22,110 nt of DNA. Source: a virus. How positions within the stretch are numbered: the first letter of the stretch is position 1; each line of letters begins with the position of its first letter. Below are positions 6,992 through 13,670 of this stretch, in pieces. The notes under the pieces are model-generated. The model was given only the letters and a program-made list of their open reading frames with translations. It did not search any database and had not been told where the DNA came from. A program made the translations under genes and the position numbers. The DNA is taken from positions 1 through 22,110 of the IMG/VR virus record IMGVR_UViG_3300031758_000645; one strand, 5' to 3'.

Positions 6992-8118
6992 TTGCCGAAG
7001 CCCACGCTAGCGTTGAACGACTTGCTGTTGCCGGTGGCAGAGTTGAAGCTCTGGCCGGCGCTCTGGTCGTAGCTGTACGAGTTATTGAAGCTGTTGCCGA
7101 AGCTGTTGCTGTTCGAGCGGTCGAGGCCAAAGCTGGTGCCGCTGGATAGCACGGTCGGGTCGCCGATGAACGACTTGTACATCTGGAGCGAGTTGTACGG
7201 GTTCATCTGGTTGCTGTAGTTCGTGTCCAGCAGCTGCTGCTGGTACTGCCGCAACATCGCGCCGGTATCGTTGACCATGCCAGCGTTGTTCGCGCCCGTG
7301 CCGTAGGCGTCGCGCAGACCTGTGCTGCCCGCCTGGCCGATGTTGTAATTCAACTGCGCGCCCTGGCCCATCAGGTTGGCGTTGAGGGCGTTGGTCCCCA
7401 GCATCGCGTTCTGGTTCGCCAGTGCCGTGGTGTTGGCGAGGCCGAGGCCCTGCGAGTATGCCTGGCCGCGCATCGTGGACCCGATGTCGGCCACGCGGTC
7501 GGCCGTGCCGCGCACGGCAATGGCGTCCATCACTGCGCGGCGGCTGGAGCCGCTGTTGCCAGTGCCTGCGGCCATCGCCGCGTTGCCGGTCAGCTGGTTC
7601 TCGTTCAGGTTGCGGACCACGTCGCGGCTGGCCGCGTCGATTTGGCCGTCGAGCCACGGGTTGTTAACCGCGCCAGCGAGAGCGGCGTAGTTCAACCCAT
7701 TGGTCATCGGTGCGCCGTAGGCGTTGCCGCCAGACATCCGGTTAGCCGTGTTGGCCGCCGCGCCGTAGCCGCCCATGTTGCCCAGCGAAGACATCAGCTG
7801 CTGGGTGTAGATGTCGTTGCCGCCGCCAGTGGCGAAGCCAGCGTTCGCGGCCATCATCGGGTTCAGGCCGGCGACTTGCCGATCCGGCATCCCGTAGTTG
7901 CCGTATAGATTTGCCGCATTTGCGTAGATGTCGTTGATGTACGGCTGCTGCCCGCCGTAGATGCTCTGGCCGGTCTGCGAGAAATTAATCCCGGTGCTGC
8001 TGGAGTCCGACCCCTGCTGCGAGCCGCTCTGGCTGATGTTCTCGCCAAGCGCGTAGTTCCCCTGAACGCCCGAAGAGACGTTGTTTGAACTGCTACCGCC
8101 GATTCCAAGAAACGCCAT
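6988..8118 (-). CDS. Low-complexity Asn/Gly/Ser-rich virion protein, probable ejection protein
   Basis: A 376-aa protein rich in Asn, Gly, Ser, Gln and Ala, with few charged residues. It opens with a Ser/Asn/Gln-rich segment (about 8-55). The centre is Ala/Asn-rich and helical with regular LN/AN patterns (about 150-285). The tail returns to Ser/Asn/Phe repeats such as SNSFGNSFNNSYS (about 333-376). Such composition is common in internal virion and ejection proteins of podoviruses, and its place at the head of the ejection block fits. No catalytic or binding motif is recognised. It starts with ATG after an AGGG-containing leader and overlaps the next gene by 4 bases. Function is inferred from context. 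Confidence 0.6.
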   Translation of the reverse strand: MAFLGIGGSSSNNVSSGVQGNYALGENISQSGSQQGSDSSSTGINFSQTGQSIYGGQQPYINDIYANAANLYGNYGMPDRQVAGLNPMMAANAGFATGGGNDIYTQQLMSSLGNMGGYGAAANTANRMSGGNAYGAPMTNGLNYAALAGAVNNPWLDGQIDAASRDVVRNLNENQLTGNAAMAAGTGNSGSSRRAVMDAIAVRGTADRVADIGSTMRGQAYSQGLGLANTTALANQNAMLGTNALNANLMGQGAQLNYNIGQAGSTGLRDAYGTGANNAGMVNDTGAMLRQYQQQLLDTNYSNQMNPYNSLQMYKSFIGDPTVLSSGTSFGLDRSNSNSFGNSFNNSYSYDQSAGQSFNSATGNSKSFNASVGFGK

Positions 8119-8127
8119 ACTTTTACC

Positions 8128-8376
8128 CTACCCGAGGAACTTCCAAACACCGTTGTCGTAGCAATAGATGCCGCGACCACTACCAGGATTCCATGCCGTT
8201 CCATCCGCCCTGGCCAACTGGCCATCGGTCGGTTTATCGGGAACGGCATAAAGAAGCGGGATCGTTGGTGTTTGCGCGGCCCTGAAGTTATCGGCGACAC
8301 GTTGGAGTTCCAGTGTCGCCCAGCGGCGCAAGTCTTCGACCGTTTTAGCGAGGGTTGGCGCGGGGACGTAACTCAC
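8128..8376 (-). CDS. 82-aa tail-associated protein, function unknown
   Basis: A small protein starting at GTG, overlapping the stop of the nozzle-like gene as GTGA and so probably translated by coupling. The N-terminal half (TLAKTVEDLRRWATLELQRV) looks like a helix or coiled coil. The C-terminal half (DKPTDGQLARADGTAWNPG, then YCYDNGVWKFLG) resembles the short beta modules seen in phage tail and fibre proteins that display a value-like strand pattern. No named family is recognised. It could be a small tail component or an attachment module. Confidence 0.6.
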   Translation of the reverse strand: MSYVPAPTLAKTVEDLRRWATLELQRVADNFRAAQTPTIPLLYAVPDKPTDGQLARADGTAWNPGSGRGIYCYDNGVWKFLG

Positions 8377-9944
8377 CGCTCCGACACCTCTTCTACGTCC
8401 AAATCAAATCCACCCAGTTGCCAATAACCTGCAACGTCGGAAGATTCAATCCTCAATGCAAGATAGCGCCCGGAAACGCGCGTGTCGACCTTGTAATCGC
8501 TCTCGACGTCGTAGCTCTTCGTGGTCTTCCACGTCACCGGCCCTTGCGGCGAGTTGGACGACCCGACCTTGATCAGGACGGTGCCAGTGCCTTTCATCTG
8601 CGGGACGATCCGCTTGATCTGGATGACGCGCTCGACCGGCCGCTGCAACACGGCGTCGAGGTCAATCTTGCTGGCTTCCACGAACGCGAGATACCCGGCG
8701 CCCGCTGCACCGTATGTTTCGTTGTGGGCGTGGATCTTTGACGCGCCATATCCAGCGGAGAACAGCCGGGTGTTCTTGGCCTGGGTGTCCGCACCGAGAT
8801 CCGACCACAGCAAGGACCAACTGTCCCAGACGACCCCGAGGTCGTCCCACGTCGAGCCAGTGCCGCTGCCGCCGCCGCCGATGGCGGGGCCGACACACAT
8901 CGACCGCACGTTCGGCAGATCGCGGAAAGTCCACGCATCGTTGCTGTAGTTCCACACCAACGCGCGGTTAGCCGTCTCGGCGTTGCTCGAGTTCTTGTCG
9001 GCGTAGCCGATCCAGATCTCGTTGCTCGGCGCGTCGTTGACGACGAAGACGCTGCGCGTGTCGGCGATTTCGCTGTAGAAGGTGTTTTTGACCCGCTTCG
9101 TCGCCACCGACTGCTTCGACGAGCCGTCGTGGATGTAGATGTCGTCGCGGCCGACCACGAAGTGGCGGTTGTCGAACACACAGGCAGCGCCACGGTTGAC
9201 GATGCCGCCGTCGTCGAATAGTTCGCGGAAGGTGAAGACCAGCGGCGCGCCGATGAAGCTCATGGCGTACGCGCCGCGTTCGGCATAAATGACGTTGACG
9301 CCAGCCAGCGGCAGCGAGTCCACTAGGCGGCCGAGGCGCCCGCCCAGGACGTTCTCGCCAGCCAGGTTGGTGGTGCTGGTGATGTCCCAAGACCCCGGCA
9401 CCGAGGTCGGGTCGAACTCGTCCGACCACCGCACCGTATACGGATACTCGGTCGAGCCGTCTGTGTAGCCCGCGAGGACAAGGAACGACAGGAAGGGCCG
9501 GATGCTGCTGCTGCGCAGCGCCGATGGCCAGTTGGTCAGGTCGGCGAAGTTGCTGCCCGCCGCTGTCATGTATTGCGGCTTGTCGCTGCCGTTGTTGGCG
9601 AGAAAGCCGGTGCCGAGTTGGGACGACTGCCACCGCGGGCTGTTGGCGTAGCCGCTGGGGTACGCCGTCGCGGTGACGTCGGATACCGTCGATCCGTTGA
9701 AGCGGTAGAGGTTGTTGTTCGTGCCGATGACGAGGCTGTTGTTGCCGTCGACCGCCCACCCGGCCACATGGGTCGGAGCGTTGGCCACCGTGGCCACGTC
9801 AACATAGCCCAGCGATTTGCCGAGGCGGCCGTTGAAGAACTGCACATTGTTGCCCGCCGGGAACTGCGTGAGTTCCACGTCGTACGGCTGCTGGTCAGGG
9901 ACCAAGCCCCCGGCGCCGATGCTCCGCAGCGGGACCATCACCAT
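8373..9944 (-). CDS. Tail tube / nozzle-like protein
   Basis: A 523-aa, beta-rich protein. The opening (PLRSIGAGGLVPDQQPYDVELTQF within the first 30 residues) and the repeated strand pattern resemble the large tail-stabilisation or nozzle proteins that form the distal tube of short-tailed phages. The middle suggests a beta-propeller-like fold with repeated short strands and turns (for example NNLYRFNGS, DDIYIHDGS, RALVWNYSNDAWTF). A Trp-rich segment around residues 365-385 (TWDDLGVVWDSWSLLWSDL) follows a Gly-rich linker. The C-terminus looks like a beta-sandwich. It lies directly after the S74 fibre gene (TAA then ATG with no gap), as expected for tail genes. Nozzle assignment is by analogy and could be another tail-hub protein. 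Confidence 0.65.
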   Translation of the reverse strand: MVMVPLRSIGAGGLVPDQQPYDVELTQFPAGNNVQFFNGRLGKSLGYVDVATVANAPTHVAGWAVDGNNSLVIGTNNNLYRFNGSTVSDVTATAYPSGYANSPRWQSSQLGTGFLANNGSDKPQYMTAAGSNFADLTNWPSALRSSSIRPFLSFLVLAGYTDGSTEYPYTVRWSDEFDPTSVPGSWDITSTTNLAGENVLGGRLGRLVDSLPLAGVNVIYAERGAYAMSFIGAPLVFTFRELFDDGGIVNRGAACVFDNRHFVVGRDDIYIHDGSSKQSVATKRVKNTFYSEIADTRSVFVVNDAPSNEIWIGYADKNSSNAETANRALVWNYSNDAWTFRDLPNVRSMCVGPAIGGGGSGTGSTWDDLGVVWDSWSLLWSDLGADTQAKNTRLFSAGYGASKIHAHNETYGAAGAGYLAFVEASKIDLDAVLQRPVERVIQIKRIVPQMKGTGTVLIKVGSSNSPQGPVTWKTTKSYDVESDYKVDTRVSGRYLALRIESSDVAGYWQLGGFDLDVEEVSER

Positions 9945-11006
9945 TTAGCGGCCCTCCAACTCCGCGACCCGCAACTCGAGATCCTTGATCGCTTCGATCA
10001 GCAGGCCGACCAGGTTCTGGTATGCCACGCTCTTCAGGCCATCGCCGTGGGTGTGAACCACCTCGGGGATGACGCGCTCGACCTCTTGGGCGATCACACC
10101 GATCCGCGGTTCCATGTTGAACTTGCTGATGTAGCTCACACCGCGCAGCTGCTTGACCTTGTAGATCGCCTCGCTGATCGTCTCGACGTGCGACTTGAGG
10201 CGGGCGTCCGAGAAGGCGGTGATGTCGCCAGTGGCGGTGATCGTGCCGGTGACCGACAGGTTGCCCGAGAGCGAGCCGCCGCTGGTCGAGAGCTTGCCCG
10301 CGAGAGCAGTGTCAAGCCCGGTTACGTCCGACGTGGCCAAAGTGATCGCGCCGGTCCTGCCGGCAACGCTGGTGACCGCGTCGGTGAAGCTGATGACGCC
10401 CGTGCCGCTGTTGTACGAGAGCGAGCCGCTGACGCTGATCGCAGACCGCGCGCGGGCGTTGGTGAAGTACAGGTTCGTCGCGCCCTCGGCGATGCCATCC
10501 GAGTTCGGCGTGGTGTAGCTGATGACGCCAGTGCCGCTGTTGTACGAGAGCGACCCGCCGACGCTGATTGCGCTGCGGGCGCGGGCGTTGGTGAAGTACA
10601 GGTTCGTCGCGCCCTCGGCGGTGGCGTCGGTCGTGAACGAGATGTTGGCCGAACCGTTGAAGCTGGCGCCGTTGATCGTCCGCGCGGTCTGGAGAACCGT
10701 GGCGGTCGAGGCGTTGCCGGTGACGTTGCCGGTGAGCGGGCCGACGAAGCTCCCGCCGGTCACCGCGCCGCTGAAAGTGGCGGCGGTTCCGTTAAGCGCG
10801 CCGGTCAGAGTCCCGCCAGCCAGCGGGAGGTACGCCGTGTTCAGCTGCGTGTGCGTCGCCGTCACCGCCCCGGTGATGTTCGGGAAGGTGGCCTTGAGCG
10901 TCGCCTTGATCAGGCGCAGATGGTTGTCGCCCTGGTTGGCGTTGTCAGACGACGTGGGGTTGGTGTCCACCAGCCCGTTGATGTAGGTCGCTGTCTCAAG
11001 GCCCAT
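9945..11006 (-). CDS. Tail fibre/spike with C-terminal S74 intramolecular chaperone
   Basis: A 353-aa fibre protein. The N-terminal region (GDNHLRLIKATLKATFPNIT, about 27-46) is a segment common in phage tail fibres. The shaft (about 60-260) is Gly/Ser/Thr-rich, with a 35-residue unit repeated at 131-165 and 174-208. Residues 265-353 match the peptidase S74 chaperone domain, which helps trimerise the fibre and then cuts itself off. The SDARLK motif gives the Ser266/Lys271 dyad, and cleavage is expected just before Ser266. IGVIAQEVE and the terminal coiled coil (IEAIKDLELRVAELE) are typical. GAGGA lies 7 nt before the ATG. It follows the spanin genes and precedes the nozzle-like gene, and is likely a receptor-binding protein. 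Confidence 0.88.
   Translation of the reverse strand: MGLETATYINGLVDTNPTSSDNANQGDNHLRLIKATLKATFPNITGAVTATHTQLNTAYLPLAGGTLTGALNGTAATFSGAVTGGSFVGPLTGNVTGNASTATVLQTARTINGASFNGSANISFTTDATAEGATNLYFTNARARSAISVGGSLSYNSGTGVISYTTPNSDGIAEGATNLYFTNARARSAISVSGSLSYNSGTGVISFTDAVTSVAGRTGAITLATSDVTGLDTALAGKLSTSGGSLSGNLSVTGTITATGDITAFSDARLKSHVETISEAIYKVKQLRGVSYISKFNMEPRIGVIAQEVERVIPEVVHTHGDGLKSVAYQNLVGLLIEAIKDLELRVAELEGR
10383..10616 (-). repeat. Tandem 129-bp repeat in the S74 fibre gene
   Basis: Two 105-bp units (10512-10616 and 10383-10487) repeat with a period of 129 bp (43 codons). They encode EGATNLYFTNARARSAIS followed by GSLSYNSGTGVIS. DNA identity is high, for example TGAAGTACAGGTTCGTCGCG in both copies on the plus strand. 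Such units lengthen fibre shafts and can change copy number by recombination. Confidence 0.85.
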
Positions 11007-11033
11007 CGTTAAATCCTCTTCAACCCCGCCATA

Positions 11034-11306
11034 TCACGGGATAGGCTTTGTTTCACCCGGTTTCTGCGGGCAGTCGTCCTCACACACGCAGGCGTACCGG
11101 CTGTTGTGCCGCTCAATCTGCGCCTGCGTTTCCGGCGAATCGACCGCGCTGTCGTACGTCAGCGGCTGGTTGATGCGGCAGTAGTCACTGGTCACGATTG
11201 TCGGGTTGATCGGGTTCTGCGCCACGGGCGCGGTCGTATTTGTTGCGCAGCCGCTCAGTGCGAGCGGGATCAGCCACAGATACAGCTTCTTGGGCTTGCT
11301 TTTCAT
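11034..11306 (-). CDS. Rz1-like o-spanin lipoprotein
   Basis: A 90-aa lipoprotein that should sit on the inner face of the outer membrane and join an inner-membrane partner to fuse the membranes at the end of lysis. The N-terminus is a lipoprotein signal: basic KSKPKK, hydrophobic LYLWLIPLAL, then the lipobox LSGC with Cys20 as lipidation site. The mature part is short and contains a CR-x-x-x-P region and ETQAQIERHNSRYACVC, resembling the small LysC/Rz1-type proteins of proteobacterial phages. It begins out of frame inside the upstream spanin gene (122-base overlap) and extends past it, the classic Rz/Rz1 arrangement. A perfect AGGAGG lies 9 nt before its ATG. It has fewer prolines than lambda Rz1 but is otherwise convincing. 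Confidence 0.85.
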   Translation of the reverse strand: MKSKPKKLYLWLIPLALSGCATNTTAPVAQNPINPTIVTSDYCRINQPLTYDSAVDSPETQAQIERHNSRYACVCEDDCPQKPGETKPIP

Positions 11307-11433
11307 GTTTCATTACCTCCTGAGTAGCGGCGTCGCGCTGCTGCGCCTCGCCGGCCCCGAGAAGCTGCCGGTCTGCCCGGAGGCGGATAAACGCCTCGAG
11401 CAGCCCGAACAGTTTCTTGAGTAGTCCGATCAC
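11185..11433 (-). CDS. Rz-like i-spanin candidate
   Basis: An 82-aa protein starting at GTG, which overlaps the stop of the 50-aa membrane-protein gene as GTGA. The N-terminus (MIGLLKKLFGLLEAFIRL) is weakly hydrophobic and amphipathic rather than a clear membrane span. Residues about 20-75 are a charged helix with coiled-coil character (RQLLGAGEAQQRDAATQEV), as in the periplasmic part of i-spanins. The strongest evidence is position: the lipoprotein gene at 11034-11306 begins inside it in another frame. The poor membrane anchor is odd, so anchoring may be peripheral or the protein may play a different role in the lysis cassette. Confidence 0.65.
   Translation of the reverse strand: MIGLLKKLFGLLEAFIRLRADRQLLGAGEAQQRDAATQEVMKHEKQAQEAVSVADPARTERLRNKYDRARGAEPDQPDNRDQ
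11316..11321 (-). promoter_or_regulatory. Shine-Dalgarno site of the o-spanin gene
   Basis: A full AGGAGG on the minus strand, inside the i-spanin gene and 9 nt before the o-spanin ATG. It shows that the embedded lipoprotein frame is translated independently and is not a shadow frame. Confidence 0.75.
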
Positions 11434-11582
11434 TGGATGCCGTTGCGAATGAACGCGCCGAGCAGCGCGGTGAAGACCAGCTGCGCGGTCTGCATCAGGT
11501 CGGCTTCGCCGACAAGGTAGGCAGCCACTGCGGTTACCACAGCAACGCCTGCGGTGACGTAGGTCTTGTATCCTGCAAACAT
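11430..11582 (-). CDS. 50-aa two-span membrane protein, holin or antiholin candidate
   Basis: A tiny membrane protein. Two hydrophobic stretches are visible: TAGVAVVTAVAAYLVG (about 10-25) and TAQLVFTALLGAFI (about 32-45), joined by a short acidic turn (EADLM). Its place between the endolysin and spanin genes, and its size, suit a class II-like holin or a regulator of one. The start at 11582 is chosen because AGGAG (11590-11594) lies 7 nt upstream; an earlier in-frame ATG at 11603 would put that site inside the gene. The sequence MFAGYKTYVTAGVAV resembles small phage membrane proteins often left unnamed. A second holin candidate precedes the endolysin (12084-12302). Confidence 0.7.
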   Translation of the reverse strand: MFAGYKTYVTAGVAVVTAVAAYLVGEADLMQTAQLVFTALLGAFIRNGIQ

Positions 11583-11589
11583 ATTCGTT

Positions 11590-11594
11590 CTCCT
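11590..11594 (-). promoter_or_regulatory. Shine-Dalgarno site of the 50-aa membrane protein
   Basis: AGGAG on the minus strand, 7 nt before the ATG at 11582 and overlapping the endolysin stop codon (11593-11595). It decides between the two possible starts. Confidence 0.65.
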
Positions 11595-12087
11595 ATGCTT
11601 CATTCGTAGTTGTGCCGACCTTGAGCGACAGGCGCTTCGGCCCGCCGATGACCGGCTCGCCCTTCGGCCACCGGATAGCAATGCAACGCACCTTGGCGAT
11701 CTTGGAGATCGTCACCGCGTTGCCTTGGTTGCCGCCGAGGACGTAGAAGTGAGTGCTGTCCTCGCCAGCGTAGAACCCGACGTGGCCGCCGCCGACGCGC
11801 GAGAACACCAAGATCGCGCCGGGGGCGACGTGGGTGCTGCGCAGGTGCGAGCCGTAGTCGGACCACGCCTTCGCGCGCATCCAGTTCTGCGGAACCGGCA
11901 GGCCCGCCTCGCGCAGGCAGTGCGCCACGAACACACCGCACCACGGCGTCTCGTCATCGCGCCACCACGCACCTAGCTTGGCCAGCCAGCCCTGGATGAC
12001 GCCGTTGTGCTTCGCGCCGGGGATCTCTTTCAGACCCACGCAGTCCTTGGCGATCTGCATCCAGCTGGGGATACCACTGTCAGTCAT
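11593..12087 (-). CDS. Endolysin, Cys/His (CHAP/NlpC-like, TIGR02594-type) peptidoglycan hydrolase
   Basis: A 164-aa lysis enzyme of the cysteine peptidase/amidase type that degrades the cell wall at the end of infection. Cys50 in TPWCGVFVAHCLRE is the likely nucleophile, and His102 in GGGHVGFYAGED the base. The spacing and the later GGNQGNAVTI (118-127) fit the TIGR02594 family common in proteobacterial phages and gene-transfer elements. The N-terminal part (IAKDCVGLKEIPGAKHN) is the usual family opening. No signal peptide or wall-binding domain is seen, so export would need a holin, in line with two holin candidates flanking it. It starts at ATG in an ATGA overlap with the 72-aa gene. The exact bond cut cannot be read from the sequence. 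Confidence 0.88.
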   Translation of the reverse strand: MTDSGIPSWMQIAKDCVGLKEIPGAKHNGVIQGWLAKLGAWWRDDETPWCGVFVAHCLREAGLPVPQNWMRAKAWSDYGSHLRSTHVAPGAILVFSRVGGGHVGFYAGEDSTHFYVLGGNQGNAVTISKIAKVRCIAIRWPKGEPVIGGPKRLSLKVGTTTNEA

Positions 12088-12302
12088 AGGCCAAACTTTG
12101 CCTTGAGTACGGCCCACAAAAAAGCAGCCGCGGTGCCGATACCCGCCAGCCACTTGACGAAAGCCAACACATTAGTCGCCGTCTTCCAAGCGTCAAGAAG
12201 GTCTTTCACCTCTTGGCGAAGCGCCTTCACATCGTCTTTCATTTGGCTGACATCCGCCTCCAACAGCGCGAGTTGTACGTCAGGGCTTGGGTGGTCGGAC
12301 AT
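12084..12302 (-). CDS. Coiled-coil, single-span membrane protein (holin candidate, XhlA-like layout)
   Basis: A 72-aa protein with a charged heptad-like N-terminal half (VQLALLEADVSQMKDDVKAL, about 9-36) and one C-terminal hydrophobic span (VKWLAGIGTAAAFLWAVL, about 49-66) ending in basic residues. This layout matches the XhlA/haemolysin-like accessory lysis proteins and some one-span holins. It directly precedes the endolysin with an ATGA overlap, so both should be made together. It begins 1 bp after the stop of the 187-aa tail gene. Whether it forms the hole itself or assists the 50-aa protein is not clear. Confidence 0.7.
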   Translation of the reverse strand: MSDHPSPDVQLALLEADVSQMKDDVKALRQEVKDLLDAWKTATNVLAFVKWLAGIGTAAAFLWAVLKAKFGL

Positions 12303-12303
12303 C

Positions 12304-12867
12304 TTACGGTTCCCAATTCGCTTCAAGGGTGATGGTCGCGGTGTCGAGAACCGTGCTGGTGCCGACCTTCCTGATTTCCACGACGATGACAGCCGTGCTG
12401 GTGCCGGTGGTCGAACGATTCCGCGTCCAACTGCGTTCAGACGTGAGCGCCAGCCAGGAGCCTGTCGTGCCACTGGAGAGCGTCCCCGAACTCAGGGTCG
12501 CGTAGCACTCAAAGTTGCTGGCGGACGACTTCGGCGTGATCCAGTCGCCGATGTCGGTCGTGTCGGTGTTGACGATCTGGTTGATGTCGCCGGTCGCCTT
12601 GAGAACGTAGGCCGACACCGCGGTACCCGAGGCTACCCTGGTCGACGTGATGAACTCGTCGGTTATGGTGACCAGTTCTGCGGTCGTGCCGTAGAACTTC
12701 GACACGGAGATAGCGCCGCTGGTCGGGACCGCGCCGTTGACGCCGGTCGTGCCGCTGGGGACGTAAGTCCCGCCAGCGTAGTACTCCGACATGGAGATCG
12801 GGTTTGCGCCGCCGAACTCGGTCTGCACGTTGGCGAGACTGATCGCTCCAGAAGATTGAAGGGTCAC
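12304..12867 (-). CDS. Minor tail / receptor-binding cassette protein, 187 aa
   Basis: A beta-rich protein whose opening, LQSSGAISLANVQTEFGG followed by NPISMSEYYAGGTYVPSG, is a segment found at the start of many phage tail or neck proteins and often repeated within them (here GAISVSKFYGTT near 51-62 echoes it). The rest (about 65-187) is a Thr/Ser-rich beta-sandwich candidate with no enzymatic motif. It starts at GTG with GAGGAG 7 nt upstream; an ATG 5 nt before is out of frame and quickly stops. It is the last of three fibre-like genes before the lysis cassette, which suggests a role at the tail tip or in adsorption. Confidence 0.7.
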   Translation of the reverse strand: MTLQSSGAISLANVQTEFGGANPISMSEYYAGGTYVPSGTTGVNGAVPTSGAISVSKFYGTTAELVTITDEFITSTRVASGTAVSAYVLKATGDINQIVNTDTTDIGDWITPKSSASNFECYATLSSGTLSSGTTGSWLALTSERSWTRNRSTTGTSTAVIVVEIRKVGTSTVLDTATITLEANWEP

Positions 12868-12874
12868 TGCATCT

Positions 12875-12880
12875 CTCCTC
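12875..12880 (-). promoter_or_regulatory. Shine-Dalgarno site of the 187-aa tail gene
   Basis: GAGGAG on the minus strand, 7 nt before the GTG at 12867. It supports the GTG start and shows initiation independent of the upstream glycine-rich gene, whose stop (12879-12881) overlaps it. Confidence 0.6.
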
Positions 12881-13670
12881 AGAACACCGCGAACATACCG
12901 CCGGTCGATGCCGGCGCCGGCGTGTAGGTGAGGATGACCAGACCATTGCGGCCGCTTCCGCCGTTGTAGCTGGCGACGTCAACCGAGTTGTAGCTGCCGC
13001 CGCCACCGCCACCGCCATAAAGGTCGCCTGTCGTTCCCGGCTCGCTGCCGCCGACGCCGCCCGCGCCGCCGCCGCCGCCCGCGCCGTTTGAAGCCGAGTT
13101 GCCCGACGAGATGAAGGCCAGGCCCGTCCCGCTCAACGACACGCTGTCGGCGGTCCAGCTGCCGCCGGTCCCTGCCGTACCTCCCGCGCCTGCGGCGGTT
13201 CCCGACGTTGCCGCAGTGCCGTTGCCGCCCACGCTGGTCTTGCCCGCCGCACCGCCGCCACCGCCGCCGCTGTCGTTGCTGCCTGAGTTGAACGCAGCGC
13301 CGCCTGAGCCGCCGAGGAACGTAGTCGTACCGACCTGGGTGGTCGACTGGCCGCCGCCGCGGGCCAGAACCCCTTGGCCGGTCGTGGTCGGGGCGGAGCC
13401 GGTGTTGCTGACCCAAGTGTTGCCGCCCGTGCCGACCGAAGTGGCGGTGCCGACGCCGCCGCTGCCGATGCTGATCGTCAGTGACTGATTGGCGGTGCCG
13501 AAGTTCGCTATCCTGGCGTAGCCGCCACCGGGGCCGCCCTGCCCGCCGGCATTTGCTGTACGACGCCCGCCGCCAGCGCCAGCACCGATGACCTCGATGG
13601 TGTTGTTCGCCGGATTCCAGTCCGATGGCAGCGTAACCGCCGTCCCAGCCGTGAGGATGATCGTAGGCAT
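12879..13670 (-). CDS. Glycine-rich tail-tip / adhesin-like protein
   Basis: A 263-aa protein dominated by glycine runs (for example GAGAGGG, SGGGGGGAAG, GAGGGGGAGGVGG, YGGGGGGGSY) between short Ser/Thr strands. It begins MPTIILTAGTAVTLPSDWNP and ends with GLVILTYTP. This is the layout of the glycine-rich domains of phage tail adhesins, in which packed polyglycine helices display variable loops to the receptor, as known from S16-type gp38. Start is at 13670, where the fibre stop and this ATG share a base (TGATG), so translation is coupled; an in-frame upstream start would lie inside the fibre gene. Adhesin function is inferred from composition and position; it might also be a capping protein of the fibre. 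Confidence 0.7.
   Translation of the reverse strand: MPTIILTAGTAVTLPSDWNPANNTIEVIGAGAGGGRRTANAGGQGGPGGGYARIANFGTANQSLTISIGSGGVGTATSVGTGGNTWVSNTGSAPTTTGQGVLARGGGQSTTQVGTTTFLGGSGGAAFNSGSNDSGGGGGGAAGKTSVGGNGTAATSGTAAGAGGTAGTGGSWTADSVSLSGTGLAFISSGNSASNGAGGGGGAGGVGGSEPGTTGDLYGGGGGGGSYNSVDVASYNGGSGRNGLVILTYTPAPASTGGMFAVF

Noticed and set aside
5558-7072. Long plus-strand open frame opposite the ejection genes
   Set aside because: It mirrors G/C third-position bias of the minus-strand genes, is very rich in Arg/Val/Leu/His, and shows no domain. The minus-strand genes here have clear motifs.
9573-11012. Plus-strand frame of 479 codons opposite the S74 fibre
   Set aside because: Composition is skewed (Arg/Val/Ala) as expected for an antisense frame of a repetitive GC-rich gene.
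12990-13350. Dense GCC/CCG runs as a possible simple-sequence or CRISPR-like array
   Set aside because: The runs encode glycine stretches of the tail-tip protein; there are no regular spacers or identical repeats.
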